Source: Lapillicoccus jejuensis
GTDB lineage: Bacteria > Actinomycetota > Actinomycetes > Actinomycetales > Dermatophilaceae
NCBI RefSeq assembly: GCF_006715055.1
Contig: NZ_VFMN01000001.1
Span: forward strand, 1,674,001-1,738,000
Length of the DNA: 64,000 bases
Direction of reading: 5' to 3'
The notes beneath the pieces are model-generated. The model was given only the letters and a program-made list of their open reading frames with translations. It was not told where the DNA came from and did not search any database. Made by a program: the position numbers and the translations under genes. This document shows, piece after piece, positions 40,751 through 49,362 of the stretch; position 1 is the stretch's first letter, and each line of letters opens with the position of its first letter.

Positions 40751-42695
40751 GGCGGTCGCCCGGCCGAGGCTGGGACGCACCGCGGCACGCCGTACGGCGG
40801 CGGGACTGGCGCTCGCGCTCGTCGCGGCGGGGGCATACGCCGTCCACGTCGCCGGCTCGGCCCGCGGGCAGGGCGACCGGTACCGGACCGCGGCCGTGAC
40901 CACGGGGTCGGTCCAGCAGTCGCTGCCGTTCACGGGGGCGGTGACCCGGCCGACGCAGGTGACCGCGCGGTTCCCCGTGGCGGGCACCGTGGCGGCTGTG
41001 TCGGTCTCGCCGGGCGACACCGTCAGCCAGGGGCAGACCCTCGCGACCATGCAGACGGCACCGCGGCAGCAGGCGGTGCTCGACGCCGAGGCCCAGCTCG
41101 CGCAGGACCAGGAGCGGCTGGCCAGCGACTCGACGACCTCGACCACCACGCCGACCGCGGCCCCGGTGTCGTCGGCGTCGGCGAGCCGCTCGTCCACCGG
41201 CGGCACGGGGTCGACGGGCTCGGCCTCTCGCTCGGACACCGGCTCCGGGACGTCCGGGGCGTCCGGGACCTCGGGCGCGGCGCTGACCGCGCTGGTAACG
41301 GCGCAGGCCGCCGCGCAGCGCGCCGAGGTTGCCCAGCAGCAGGCCTGCCTGCCGCTGCTCACCGGCCTCGCCGGCTCGGGGACGTCGACGTCCACGTCGA
41401 CCACCCCGTCCCCGACGTCGACCACCCCGGTGCCGACCGACACGACGACGCCGGACCCGACGTCCACGACCTCGCCGAGCCCCACCAGCACGAGCACGCC
41501 GAGCACCCCCAGCACCTCGAGCACCTCGACGCAGGACAGCGCGTACGACGCCCTTCCCGCCCCCTTGTCGACCGCCGGTCTGGTGGCCGAGCGGGCCGCG
41601 TACCTCACGTCGACCCATGGCCGGCCCACCGGGTCGCCGACCGGCGCCCCCACCGGAGACCCGCAGCAGCTGGCGGCCACGTGCCTGTCCGCCATGCAGT
41701 CGGCGTCGGTCGCACAGGCGTCGCTGGCCAAGGCCGTCGGGTCGCAGTCGCACGGCGGCAGAGGGTCGTCCTCCCACGGCCCCAGCGGCTCGAGCGGCGT
41801 GGTGAGCAGCGGTTCCGCCGGGTCGGGCTCGGCGGCGTCGCACGCATCCGGCGGCTCCAGCTCCGGCGGTGGCGCGACCGGAGGCGGCGCCTCGGGTGGT
41901 GGCGGCACTCCGGGTGGTGGCGGCGCCAGCACCGTCGCCGAGGACCAGGCGGCCATCACCACCGACCAGCACGCCCTGGACGAGGCGAACGCCGACCTCA
42001 CGGGCGCGACGCTCAAGGCCCCGGTGTCCGGGGTCGTCGGTCAGATCGCGCTGAGCGCCGGTGCGACGGCATCGACGTCCTCCGGGATCGTCATCCTGCC
42101 GCCGGGCGCCGCCGACGTCACGGTCGACGTGCCGCTGACGAACCTGCCGCAGCTGCGCACCGGTCAACAGGCCGCGGTGACGCCGGCCGGGGCGACGACC
42201 CCCGTCACCGGCACGGTGACGACGATCGGGCTGCTGCCGGCGAGCACGACGACGACCGTCCCGACGTACCCGGTCACCGTCGTCGTCGACGACGCCGGCC
42301 AGTCGCTCAGCCCCGGCTCGCGGGCGCAGGTCGCCATCGACGTGGCGTCGGTGAAGGACGCGCTCGTCGTGCCCGTCTCCGCGGTGACCCCGCTGAGCGA
42401 GGCCGCGGGCTCCGGCACCGCGACGGTGACGGTGCTGTCCGGCACGACGGCCACGCAGGCCCGCGTCACCACCGGCGCCGTCGGCAACGGGATGGTGCAG
42501 GTGACCGCCGGGCTGAAGCGGGGGCAGGTCGTCGTCCTCGCCGACACGACCGCCGCCCTGCCGTCCAGCTCGACGGCGAGCCTGCGCGGTCTCGGGGGCG
42601 CCGGCCGCACCGGCGGCGCTGGCGCCGGAGGACTCGGCGGGGGAGCCGGCGGCTTCGGCGGCGGTGCCGGCTTCGGCGGCGGCCGCACCGGCTGA
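40743..42695 (+). CDS. Large HlyD-like adaptor with low-complexity inserts
   Basis: A 650-residue adaptor. Membrane anchor at about 19-40, first lipoyl half 45-105 (AGTVAAVSVSPGDTVSQGQT), then a helical hairpin broken by long inserts: Ser/Thr/Gly 128-180, a mucin-like Ser/Thr/Pro stretch 211-265 and a Ser/Gly stretch 335-397. The second lipoyl half is GATLKAPVSGVVGQIALSAG (421-440), followed by beta-barrel domains, and the tail is glycine-rich again (GGGAGGFGGGAGFGGG). ATG 40743 overlaps the lipoprotein stop by 8 nt. A second adaptor in one MacB operon is unusual; the inserts may let it span the cell wall or be glycosylated (inference). Confidence 0.83.
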   Translation: MPEAVARPRLGRTAARRTAAGLALALVAAGAYAVHVAGSARGQGDRYRTAAVTTGSVQQSLPFTGAVTRPTQVTARFPVAGTVAAVSVSPGDTVSQGQTLATMQTAPRQQAVLDAEAQLAQDQERLASDSTTSTTTPTAAPVSSASASRSSTGGTGSTGSASRSDTGSGTSGASGTSGAALTALVTAQAAAQRAEVAQQQACLPLLTGLAGSGTSTSTSTTPSPTSTTPVPTDTTTPDPTSTTSPSPTSTSTPSTPSTSSTSTQDSAYDALPAPLSTAGLVAERAAYLTSTHGRPTGSPTGAPTGDPQQLAATCLSAMQSASVAQASLAKAVGSQSHGGRGSSSHGPSGSSGVVSSGSAGSGSAASHASGGSSSGGGATGGGASGGGGTPGGGGASTVAEDQAAITTDQHALDEANADLTGATLKAPVSGVVGQIALSAGATASTSSGIVILPPGAADVTVDVPLTNLPQLRTGQQAAVTPAGATTPVTGTVTTIGLLPASTTTTVPTYPVTVVVDDAGQSLSPGSRAQVAIDVASVKDALVVPVSAVTPLSEAAGSGTATVTVLSGTTATQARVTTGAVGNGMVQVTAGLKRGQVVVLADTTAALPSSSTASLRGLGGAGRTGGAGAGGLGGGAGGFGGGAGFGGGRTG

Positions 42696-42710
42696 CGCGC
42701 ACACGACGAA

Positions 42711-42792
42711 GGGACGTCTCCTTGCTTCGGATGTGCCCGTCCGGCCCCGGTCGGGGCCTGAGAAGGTCACTCCAGAAGCAAGGAGACGTCCC
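42711..42792. terminator. 18-bp stem hairpin with nested hairpin, family of the 20256 element
   Basis: Arms 42711-42728 and 42775-42792 are perfect complements; inside, GGCCCCGGTCGGGGCC forms a second stem. It lies 15 nt after the adaptor stop and 25 nt before the dctA stop. The left half shares TTGCTYCGGATGTGCCCGTC with 20256-20283, and where the two left arms differ the right arms differ to match. Confidence 0.8.
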
Positions 42793-42817
42793 TCGGGTGG
42801 GGAGACGCCGCCTGCGG

Positions 42818-44200
42818 TCAGACGGGGACGCGGTCCTCGGCGGGGCGTCGTACGGGCTCGTCCTCGACGGCCTGGTCCGTCATCGACGGGTCGAACGGTG
42901 CGCCGCCGGAGAGCACGAGGTGAACGCGGTCCATGTCGATCGTCCGCGTCCAGGTGCCGACGAGGACGCAGGCGACGGCGTTGCCGGCGAAGTTGGTCAG
43001 GGCGCGGGCCTCGGACATGAACCGGTCGATGCCGACGATGAAGCCGACGCCGTCGACGAGGTCGGGGCGGTGGCTCGACAGGCCGCCGGCCAGCGTGGCC
43101 AGGCCAGCGCCGGAGACCCCGGCGGCGCCCTTGCTCGCGATGATCATGAAGACCAGCAGGGCGATCTGCTCGCCGATGGAGAACGGCTTCCTCAGTGCCT
43201 CGGCGATGAACAGCGAGGCCATCGTCAGGTAGATCGCGGTGCCGTCGAGGTTGAACGAGTAGCCGGTCGGGATGCTGATGCCGACGGTGCTGCGCTGGAC
43301 GCCGAGATGCTCCATCTTCGCGATGGCCCGCGGCAGGGCCGACTCCGAGGACGACGTCGAGAGGATGAGGAGGAACTCGGCGCCGAGGTAGCGCAGCAGC
43401 GGGAAGATGTTCAGCCCCGAGACCACCCGCAGGATCGCGCCGAGGACGACGAAGACGAACAGCGCGCAGGTGACGTAGAAGGCGACCATCAGCAGCGCCA
43501 GGCTCTTCAGCGCGCCCAGCCCGGTCGAGCCGATGATCGCGGCGATGGCGCCGAAGGCACCGATCGGGGCGACCCACATGACCATCGACATGACCTTGAA
43601 GACGAGGCCCTCGAGGTGCTTGATGCCGGCGAGGATCGGCTCGCCGGCGTTGCCCATCATCTGCAGGGCGAAGCCGACGAGCAGCGCGACGAGCAGCGTC
43701 TGCAGCACCGACCCGGCGGTCAGCGCGGAGACGAGCGTCGTCGGGATGACCCCGAGGACGAAGTCGGTGGTCGACTCCGCCGCACCACCGACCTGCTTCT
43801 GCCCGGACGAGGCGATGGCGTCGGTCAGCTGGAGCGAGTCACCGGGGTGGACGATGTTGCCCACGACGAGACCGATGGCCAGGGCCACCGTCGACATGAC
43901 GAGGAAGTAGCCGATGGCCAGCCCGCCGACCTTGCCGACGCTGGTGGCCTTCCGGACCGAGCCGACGCCCAGCACGATCGTGCAGAAGATGATCGGCGAG
44001 ATCATCATCTTGATGAGGTTGACGAAGAGCGTCCCCAGCCACTTCAGCTCCTTGGCGAAGTCGGGGAAGAGGGCGCCGACGAGGATGCCGAGGACCACCG
44101 CGGCGATGACCGCCGGGTAGAGCCAGTGGGTGCGGTCCCGCTTAGCGCGCGGTGGGGTCGGTGCGGTCGGGTCGGGCTGGGGGTGGGCCACGGTGCTCAC
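42818..44200 (-). CDS. dctA: C4-dicarboxylate:cation symporter DctA
   Basis: A 460-residue DAACS-family transporter with eight helices and two re-entrant loops. STSSSESALPRAI is the serine-rich HP1 motif; GYSFNLDGTAIYLTMASLFIA holds the NMDGT-like site, here NLDGT; ASKGAAGVSGAGLATLA is HP2. It imports succinate, fumarate, malate or related acids with protons or Na+. The start is GTG 44200 with AAGGAG 5 nt upstream. It is divergent from a CitA/DcuS-type sensor kinase gene, 70 bp apart, which almost certainly controls it. Confidence 0.93.
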   Translation of the reverse strand: MSTVAHPQPDPTAPTPPRAKRDRTHWLYPAVIAAVVLGILVGALFPDFAKELKWLGTLFVNLIKMMISPIIFCTIVLGVGSVRKATSVGKVGGLAIGYFLVMSTVALAIGLVVGNIVHPGDSLQLTDAIASSGQKQVGGAAESTTDFVLGVIPTTLVSALTAGSVLQTLLVALLVGFALQMMGNAGEPILAGIKHLEGLVFKVMSMVMWVAPIGAFGAIAAIIGSTGLGALKSLALLMVAFYVTCALFVFVVLGAILRVVSGLNIFPLLRYLGAEFLLILSTSSSESALPRAIAKMEHLGVQRSTVGISIPTGYSFNLDGTAIYLTMASLFIAEALRKPFSIGEQIALLVFMIIASKGAAGVSGAGLATLAGGLSSHRPDLVDGVGFIVGIDRFMSEARALTNFAGNAVACVLVGTWTRTIDMDRVHLVLSGGAPFDPSMTDQAVEDEPVRRPAEDRVPV

Positions 44201-44257
44201 GGGTGCTCCTTCGGGCGGGGGCGGCTCTGCCGTCCCCAGGGTGGGGCCGCGGCGTCG

Positions 44258-44263
44258 TACATT
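44258..44263 (+). promoter_or_regulatory. Candidate -10 (TACATT) for leaderless sensor kinase
   Basis: TACATT fits TANNNT and ends 7 nt before GTG 44271. No Shine-Dalgarno is present before this start, supporting leaderless expression. Confidence 0.4.
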
Positions 44264-44270
44264 CACGCTT

Positions 44271-45887
44271 GTGGTCATAGTGTTCGCGCCCCGGCGGTGG
44301 TCGCTGGCGACGCAGGTCCTGGTGCTCCAGGTCCTCGTCGCCGCCGTCGTCGTGGCCGGCGGGCTGGGGGCGGCGTACCTCCAGGCGCGCAGCGCCAGCC
44401 AGGAGCAGGCCGGCCAGCGCGTCCTCGCCGTCGCGCGGACCATCGCCGCGGACCCGTACGTCGTCGCGGCCGCCACCTCCAGCGCCCCGACCCCGACGCT
44501 GCAGCCCTACGCCGAGAAGGTCCGCGCCGCGACCGGCACCGACTTCATCACGATCATGGCCCCCGACGGCACCCGCTGGACCCACCCCGACCCGTCGCGG
44601 ATCGGGCAGAAGTTCGTCGGGCACACCGAGCAGGCGCTGGCCGGCGGCGTCGTCCTCGAGGACTACACCGGCACCCTCGGCCCGTCGACGCGCGCCGTCG
44701 TCCCGGTCTGGCGAGGCGGCGCGGTCGGCACGTCCGTCGTCGGCCTCGTCGCGGTCGGGATCCGGCTCGACGCCGTGCAGTCCAAGGTCGCCGCGCAGGT
44801 GCCGGGGCTGCTGCTCGCCGCCCTGCTCGCCGCGCTGCTGGCCGGCGCCGGCACGTGGTTGGTCGCCCGGCACACCCGCCGGCAGACCGCCGGCCTCAGC
44901 TCGGCCGAGCTGCGCCGGATGGTCGAGTACTACGACGCCGTGCTGCACGCCGTCCGCGAGGGGCTGCTCCTGGTCGACCGCGACGGCACCGTCCTGCTCG
45001 CCAACGACGAGAGCCGGCGGCTGCTCGGCCTCGCCAGCGACCCGGTCGGGCGTCGCGTCACCCAGCTCGGTCTGCAGGAGGGGGTGACCGCCGCGCTCGC
45101 CGACGGGGGCGAGCGCACCGACGAGCTGCACGTCACCGACGCGCGCGTCCTCGTCCTCGACCAGGCCCGCGCCCGCTGGCAGGGCCGCGACCTCGGCACC
45201 GTCGCGACCCTGCGCGACCGCACCGACCTCGAGGCCCTGACCGGTGAGCTCGACACCGCGCGCGGCCTCGCCGACGCCCTGCACGCGCAGGCCCACGAGT
45301 CCGCCAACCGGCTGCACACCGTCGTCTCGCTCATCGAGCTCGGCCGCGCCGACGAGGCGGTCCGCTTCGCCACCGAGGAGCTGATGGCGTCGCAACAGCT
45401 GACCGACGACGTCGTCGGCGCCGTCGCCGAGCCGGCGCTCACCGCGCTCCTGCTGGGCAAGGCGGCGCAGGCGAGCGAGCGCGGGGTCGACTTCGTCGTC
45501 GAGCCGGGGACGGTCGTGCCCGAGGGCGTCGCGCCGCCCCGCGACCTCGTCACCATCGTCGGCAACCTCGTCGACAACGCCCTCGACGCCGTCGCGGGCG
45601 CAGCCGCCCCGCAGGTCCGGGTCGGGGCGCGGCTCGCGGACGGCCGGTGCACGATCACGGTGTCCGACAACGGTCCCGGGCTGCCGGCCGACCAGGTCGA
45701 GCAGGCCTTCACCCGCGGCTGGTCGTCCAAGCCGGTCGAGGCGACCGGGGGTCGCGGTCTCGGGCTCGCCCTCGTCCAGCAGTCGGTGGCGCGGCTCGGC
45801 GGCACGGTCGAGGTGTCCGCCCCGCCGGGGGCGACGTGGACGGTCCGGCTGCCCGTCGCCGCCGAGCTCGCGGCCGGCCGCGCGTGA
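44271..45887 (+). CDS. CitA/DcuS-type sensor histidine kinase
   Basis: A 538-residue membrane kinase: helix at about 15-35, an external PAS-like sensor (about 40-175) with RTIAADPYVVAAA, GTDFITIMAPDGTRWTHPDP and VGHTEQALAGGVV, helix near 180-200, cytoplasmic PAS (REGLLLVDRDGTVLLANDES) and a kinase core. The phospho-acceptor is in HAQAHESANRLHTVVSLIELG read as two motifs; N-box NLVDNALDAV; G-box GGRGLGLALVQQS. Family members bind citrate or C4-dicarboxylates. GTG 44280 is a second start option. It overlaps its response regulator by 4 nt. Confidence 0.92.
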   Translation: MVIVFAPRRWSLATQVLVLQVLVAAVVVAGGLGAAYLQARSASQEQAGQRVLAVARTIAADPYVVAAATSSAPTPTLQPYAEKVRAATGTDFITIMAPDGTRWTHPDPSRIGQKFVGHTEQALAGGVVLEDYTGTLGPSTRAVVPVWRGGAVGTSVVGLVAVGIRLDAVQSKVAAQVPGLLLAALLAALLAGAGTWLVARHTRRQTAGLSSAELRRMVEYYDAVLHAVREGLLLVDRDGTVLLANDESRRLLGLASDPVGRRVTQLGLQEGVTAALADGGERTDELHVTDARVLVLDQARARWQGRDLGTVATLRDRTDLEALTGELDTARGLADALHAQAHESANRLHTVVSLIELGRADEAVRFATEELMASQQLTDDVVGAVAEPALTALLLGKAAQASERGVDFVVEPGTVVPEGVAPPRDLVTIVGNLVDNALDAVAGAAAPQVRVGARLADGRCTITVSDNGPGLPADQVEQAFTRGWSSKPVEATGGRGLGLALVQQSVARLGGTVEVSAPPGATWTVRLPVAAELAAGRA

Positions 45888-46567
45888 GCGACCTGCGGGT
45901 GCTCGTCGTCGAGGACGAGCCCGTCGCCGCCGACGCGCACACGATGTACGTCGGCCGCGTCCCCGGCTTCACCGTCGTCGGCACCGTGCACACCGCCCGC
46001 GACGCGCTGCGGGCGCTCACCGCCGACGAGCCGATCGACCTCGTCCTTCTCGACATGAACCTGCCCGACGGGCACGGCCTCGACGTCGTGCGCCGGATGC
46101 GCGCCCAGGGGGTGCTCGCCGACGTCGTCGCCGTCACGTCCGCCCGCGAGCTCGACACCGTCCGGGCGGCGGTCTCGCTGGGGGTGGTGCAGTACCTGCT
46201 CAAGCCGTTCGTCTTCGCCAGCCTGCGCGAACGGCTCGAGGCCTACGCCGACTACCACCGCGCCACGCACGCCGCCGACCCGGTCGCGAGCCAGGGCGAC
46301 GTCGACCGGGTCCTCGCCGGGGTGCACCGCGGCGGTCCGGCGGCGCTGCCCAAGGGCCTGGCCGAGGACGTGTGGGGCAAGGTGCTGACCGCCGTACGGC
46401 GTTCCGGGGCGGCCTCGTCGGGCGAGGTGGCCGAGGCGGTGGGAGTATCGCGCGTGACCGCACGGCGCTACCTCGAGCACCTGGCCGACAGCGGCCTCGC
46501 GACCCGCCACTCGCGTCACGCGGGGACCGGGCGGCCCGAGGTCGAGTACCGCTGGGTCGGCCGGTGA
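45884..46567 (+). CDS. CitB/DcuR-type response regulator
   Basis: A 227-residue regulator. Receiver domain: acidic pair in LVVEDEP, phospho-Asp in LVLLDMNLPDGHGLD, switch Thr/Ser in AVTSAREL and Lys in YLLKPF. The C-terminal helix-turn-helix is SSGEVAEAVGVSRVTARRYLEHL, the DcuR/CitB type. GTG 45884 overlaps the kinase stop. It should activate dctA across the divergent region when the kinase senses its dicarboxylate. Confidence 0.92.
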   Translation: MSDLRVLVVEDEPVAADAHTMYVGRVPGFTVVGTVHTARDALRALTADEPIDLVLLDMNLPDGHGLDVVRRMRAQGVLADVVAVTSARELDTVRAAVSLGVVQYLLKPFVFASLRERLEAYADYHRATHAADPVASQGDVDRVLAGVHRGGPAALPKGLAEDVWGKVLTAVRRSGAASSGEVAEAVGVSRVTARRYLEHLADSGLATRHSRHAGTGRPEVEYRWVGR

Positions 46568-47808
46568 CGGACGACCGGGGTCCGGACAGCGGGTCGGCGA
46601 CGCGCAACCGGGTCGGCCCGGCGGGGTTCGTGATCGGGATGGGCCTGGTCTCCGCCCTCACCGACGTCGTCTATGAGGGGACCCGGGCCGTCATCGGCCC
46701 CTACCTCGTGCTGCTCGGCGCCTCGGCCGGGACGGTCGGTCTCGTCACCGGCGGCGGCGAGGCGCTCGCGCTCGTCCTGCGGCTGGTCACCGGTCCGGTC
46801 GCCGACCGGACCCGCCGTCCATGGCCGCAGGTCGCGCTCGGCTACGGGCTCACCGCCGTGTGCGTCCCGCTGCTCGCGCTGACCGGCGCCGTCTGGCCGG
46901 CGGCGGCGCTCTACCTCGGCGAGCGGCTCGGCAAGGCGGTGCGCACGCCGGCACGCGACGTCATGCTCGCGCACGCGGCGGCCTCGCTCGGTCGCGGCCG
47001 CGCCTTCGGGCTCCACAAGCTGCTCGACCAAACCGGCGCCGTCGTCGGGCCGCTCCTCGTCGCGGCCGCCCTGCTCGCGCACCCGGACGGCTACCGCACC
47101 GGCTTCCTCCTGCTGGGCGGTGGCGGGCTGCTCGCCCTCGTCGCGCTGTCGCGGCTGCGCCGGCTCGCGCCCGTCCCTGCCGACTGGGAGCCGGGTGCCG
47201 ACGTCGCCGAGTCCAAGCGACTGCGCTTCGGTACTGGCCTGGGAACCGGCTTCCTGCGCTACCAGTGCTTCTCGGGCCTGACGATGCTCGGCTTCGCGAC
47301 GTGGGCGGTGCTCGTCGTCCAGGCGACCGCGCACGTGGGCCTCGCGCCGGCCGCCGTCCCCCTGCTGTACGCCGTCGCGATGGGCGCCGGCGGCGTCTCG
47401 GCCCTGCTCACCGGGCGGGTCTACGACAGACGGGGGCTGCGCACGCTGGCCGTCGTCCCGGTCCTCGCCGCGGCGGTCGTCGCCCTCATGCTCGCGCCGT
47501 CGCTGCCGCTGGTCGTCGTCGGCTCCGTGCTGTGGGGCGCGGTCGTCGGCGTGCAGGACTCGACCCTGCGCGCGGCGGTCGCCGACCTCGTACCCGCCGG
47601 CCGCCGCGGGGCGGCGTACGGCGCGTTCGCGACGGTGCAGGGGCTCGCCTGGTGGGTCGGGTCCGTGGTCGTCGGCTGGCTGGGGGAGCGGTCGACCGGC
47701 CTGACGATGACGTACGTCGTCGTCGTGCAGCTGCTCGCCCTGGTCGTCCTCCTGCTCCCCGCGCGGACGGCCGCGACATCAGACCGAGCCGTCCCCGAGG
47801 GGCATTGA
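46564..47808 (+). CDS. MFS transporter
   Basis: A 414-residue major facilitator with 12 predicted helices; early motifs SALTDVVYEGTRAVIGPYL and GPVADRTRRPWPQV, and GERLGKAVRTPARDVMLAHA after helix 4, which I associate with a family of uncharacterised actinobacterial and archaeal MFS proteins. GTG 46564 overlaps the response regulator stop by 4 nt, so it is part of the dicarboxylate-sensing operon and may be an exporter or a second carboxylate carrier (inference). Its last 30 nt overlap thpR tail to tail. Confidence 0.85.
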   Translation: MTDDRGPDSGSATRNRVGPAGFVIGMGLVSALTDVVYEGTRAVIGPYLVLLGASAGTVGLVTGGGEALALVLRLVTGPVADRTRRPWPQVALGYGLTAVCVPLLALTGAVWPAAALYLGERLGKAVRTPARDVMLAHAAASLGRGRAFGLHKLLDQTGAVVGPLLVAAALLAHPDGYRTGFLLLGGGGLLALVALSRLRRLAPVPADWEPGADVAESKRLRFGTGLGTGFLRYQCFSGLTMLGFATWAVLVVQATAHVGLAPAAVPLLYAVAMGAGGVSALLTGRVYDRRGLRTLAVVPVLAAAVVALMLAPSLPLVVVGSVLWGAVVGVQDSTLRAAVADLVPAGRRGAAYGAFATVQGLAWWVGSVVVGWLGERSTGLTMTYVVVVQLLALVVLLLPARTAATSDRAVPEGH

Positions 47809-48363
47809 GGCGACGACCTCGTGCCGGGGACGACGTTTCGGACCTTCGTGCAGGTGCGAGGCGACGAGCTCGACCTGCGTGACCTCCCACGACGGGCCGT
47901 CGTACGTGTCGAGGATCCGCAGCCACCGCGTGGCCTCGACCGGCCGCTTGAGCCGGGCGAGGCTGAGGTGGGGGCGGAAGTCCTTCCCGTCGACCGGGGC
48001 ACCCGCGGCCGAGGCGGCGGCGCGCGCGTTGGCCGCGAGCAGACCGAGCTCGGCGAGGTCGTCCCCGCCGGCGGGACTGCGCAGGCCGAGGTGGACGACC
48101 TTGGCGCGCGCCGGGTCGGGGAAGGCGCCGGCGCCGCCGAGCTGGAGCGTCATGGGGCGCCGCCGCGCGGCGGCCTCACCGAGCCGCCCGACGAGGTCGT
48201 CGAGGGAGCGGTCCTTGACCGACTCCATGAACGCGAGGGTCACGTGCCACTGCGCCGGGTCGATCCACGGCATCCCCTGGTCGCGTCGCGGCTCGAGGAA
48301 GGTCGAGAGGTCCTCGACCACGGGGTCGGGTGGGACGACGGCGACGAACATCCGCTGGCCCAT
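47779..48363 (-). CDS. thpR: RNA 2',3'-cyclic phosphodiesterase (2H family)
   Basis: A 194-residue 2H phosphoesterase. The two catalytic H-x-T/S motifs are QWHVTLAFM and FRPHLSLARL, spaced as in ThpR/LigT, preceded by the conserved MFVAVVPPDPV. It opens 2',3'-cyclic phosphates to 2'-phosphates on RNA and can join tRNA halves in the reverse reaction. The C-terminus (HLHEGPKRRPRHEVVASMPLG) is typical. It overlaps the MFS gene tail to tail by 30 nt. Confidence 0.88.
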   Translation of the reverse strand: MGQRMFVAVVPPDPVVEDLSTFLEPRRDQGMPWIDPAQWHVTLAFMESVKDRSLDDLVGRLGEAAARRRPMTLQLGGAGAFPDPARAKVVHLGLRSPAGGDDLAELGLLAANARAAASAAGAPVDGKDFRPHLSLARLKRPVEATRWLRILDTYDGPSWEVTQVELVASHLHEGPKRRPRHEVVASMPLGDGSV

Positions 48364-48444
48364 GCCGCCAGTCTGCCCGGTCGGTCCCGTACCGCTCGAC
48401 GGGGCCCACCCCCGCGGCGGGCCGGCGGCGGGCATGATGGCGCG

Positions 48445-48705
48445 ATGATCGTCGTCGAGTGCGCCTTCACCGACCACCCGTCGCGGCTCGAGCTGCGGCC
48501 GCGGCACCGCGAGCTGCTCGCCGAGCTCAAGGAGGAAGGGGTCCTCGTGGACGCCGGCCCGTTCCCCGACGGCACCGGCTCGATCTGCGTCTTCAGCGCC
48601 GATCAGGAGCGGGTCGACGAGGCGCTCGCCGCCGACCCGTACTTCTCCTGTGAGGGTGTGCGCGTCGTCGCCGTACGGCAGGTGGACGCGCTCTTCGGGA
48701 CGTGA
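48445..48705 (+). CDS. YciI-family protein
   Basis: An 86-residue protein with the ferredoxin-like YciI fold: MIVVECAFTDHPSRLELRPRH, LAELKEEGVLVDAGPFPDG, SICVFSADQERVDEALAADP and VRVVAVRQVDALF. The conserved His in LRPRHRELL and Asp in DAGPF form the family's presumed active site. Function in the family is poorly known. CATGAT ends 7 nt before the ATG, so it may be leaderless. Convergent with the ArsR gene, 19 bp between stops. Confidence 0.85.
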   Translation: MIVVECAFTDHPSRLELRPRHRELLAELKEEGVLVDAGPFPDGTGSICVFSADQERVDEALAADPYFSCEGVRVVAVRQVDALFGT

Positions 48706-48724
48706 CCCGCACCCCCGGCGGAAT

Positions 48725-49309
48725 TCAGTCCTCGGACTCGAGACCGTCGGGGTAGGGCTGCACCATGAGGTAGGCGCTGTAGGTCTGCCGGTGCGCGTCA
48801 CGCCCGCGGGTGCGCGCCGCCCACCGGTCGACGACCTCGTTGAGCTCGGTGGTGAGCTGGCGGGCCTCCTCGCGGTCGAGCCGCAGCGCCACCTGGCTGA
48901 TCGAGCGGTGGATCCCCGGGGTGCGGTCCCCGCCGTGGGCGGCGTCGACGAGCGCGTGCGCGCGGGCCGCCGTGTGGCTGCGGTAGACCCGCGAGGCCGC
49001 GCGACCACCCGGCGCGGACTCGAGGTCCTGCATGTCGACGTCGTACCCCTCGGGGGAGGTGGCCCTCCAGACCCGGTCGCGCCGGTCCCGGGCCGCGCCC
49101 GCGTCCTCCTCGACGAGCCCGTACTTGGCCAGCTGGCGCAGGTGGAAGCTCGCCTGGTTGGCGGGGATGTCGAGCTCGGCGGCGACGTCGGCCGCCCGCA
49201 GCGACCCCTGAGCGGTCAGCTCGTCGAGGATCCGGGCGCGGACCGGGTGGGCGAGGGCCCGCAGCATCCGCGGGTCGTCGAGGCGGGTCACGGCGTCAGT
49301 CTGCACCAT
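48725..49309 (-). CDS. ArsR-family helix-turn-helix regulator
   Basis: A 194-residue regulator. The winged-helix part has MLRALAHPVRARILDELTAQG, RAADVAAELDIPANQASFHL and RQLAKYGLVEEDAG; no metal-binding cysteines are present, so a small molecule rather than metal is likely. The C-terminal half is an alpha-helical region of the kind seen in larger ArsR relatives that control exporters. Divergent from an MFS gene, start to start 53 bp, with repeats in between. The Thr/Arg-rich region near RGRDAHRQTYSAY is unremarkable. Confidence 0.88.
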   Translation of the reverse strand: MVQTDAVTRLDDPRMLRALAHPVRARILDELTAQGSLRAADVAAELDIPANQASFHLRQLAKYGLVEEDAGAARDRRDRVWRATSPEGYDVDMQDLESAPGGRAASRVYRSHTAARAHALVDAAHGGDRTPGIHRSISQVALRLDREEARQLTTELNEVVDRWAARTRGRDAHRQTYSAYLMVQPYPDGLESED

Positions 49310-49343
49310 CTATTGCGCACGTTCTATTGCGCAAGAGATGGTG
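49304..49343. promoter_or_regulatory. ArsR operator region: dyad plus two direct repeats
   Basis: CACCATCT (49304-49311) and AGATGGTG (49336-49343) form an inverted repeat, and within it TCTATTGCGCA occurs twice (49309-49319, 49323-49333), the second containing TTGCGCAA. TTGCGC (49327-49332) and TAACGT (49350-49355) are 17 nt apart and would give a leaderless MFS mRNA at 49363. The dyad begins inside the arsR start codon, so repression of both genes is expected. Confidence 0.65.
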
Positions 49344-49362
49344 CGCACCTAACGTTGCGGAT

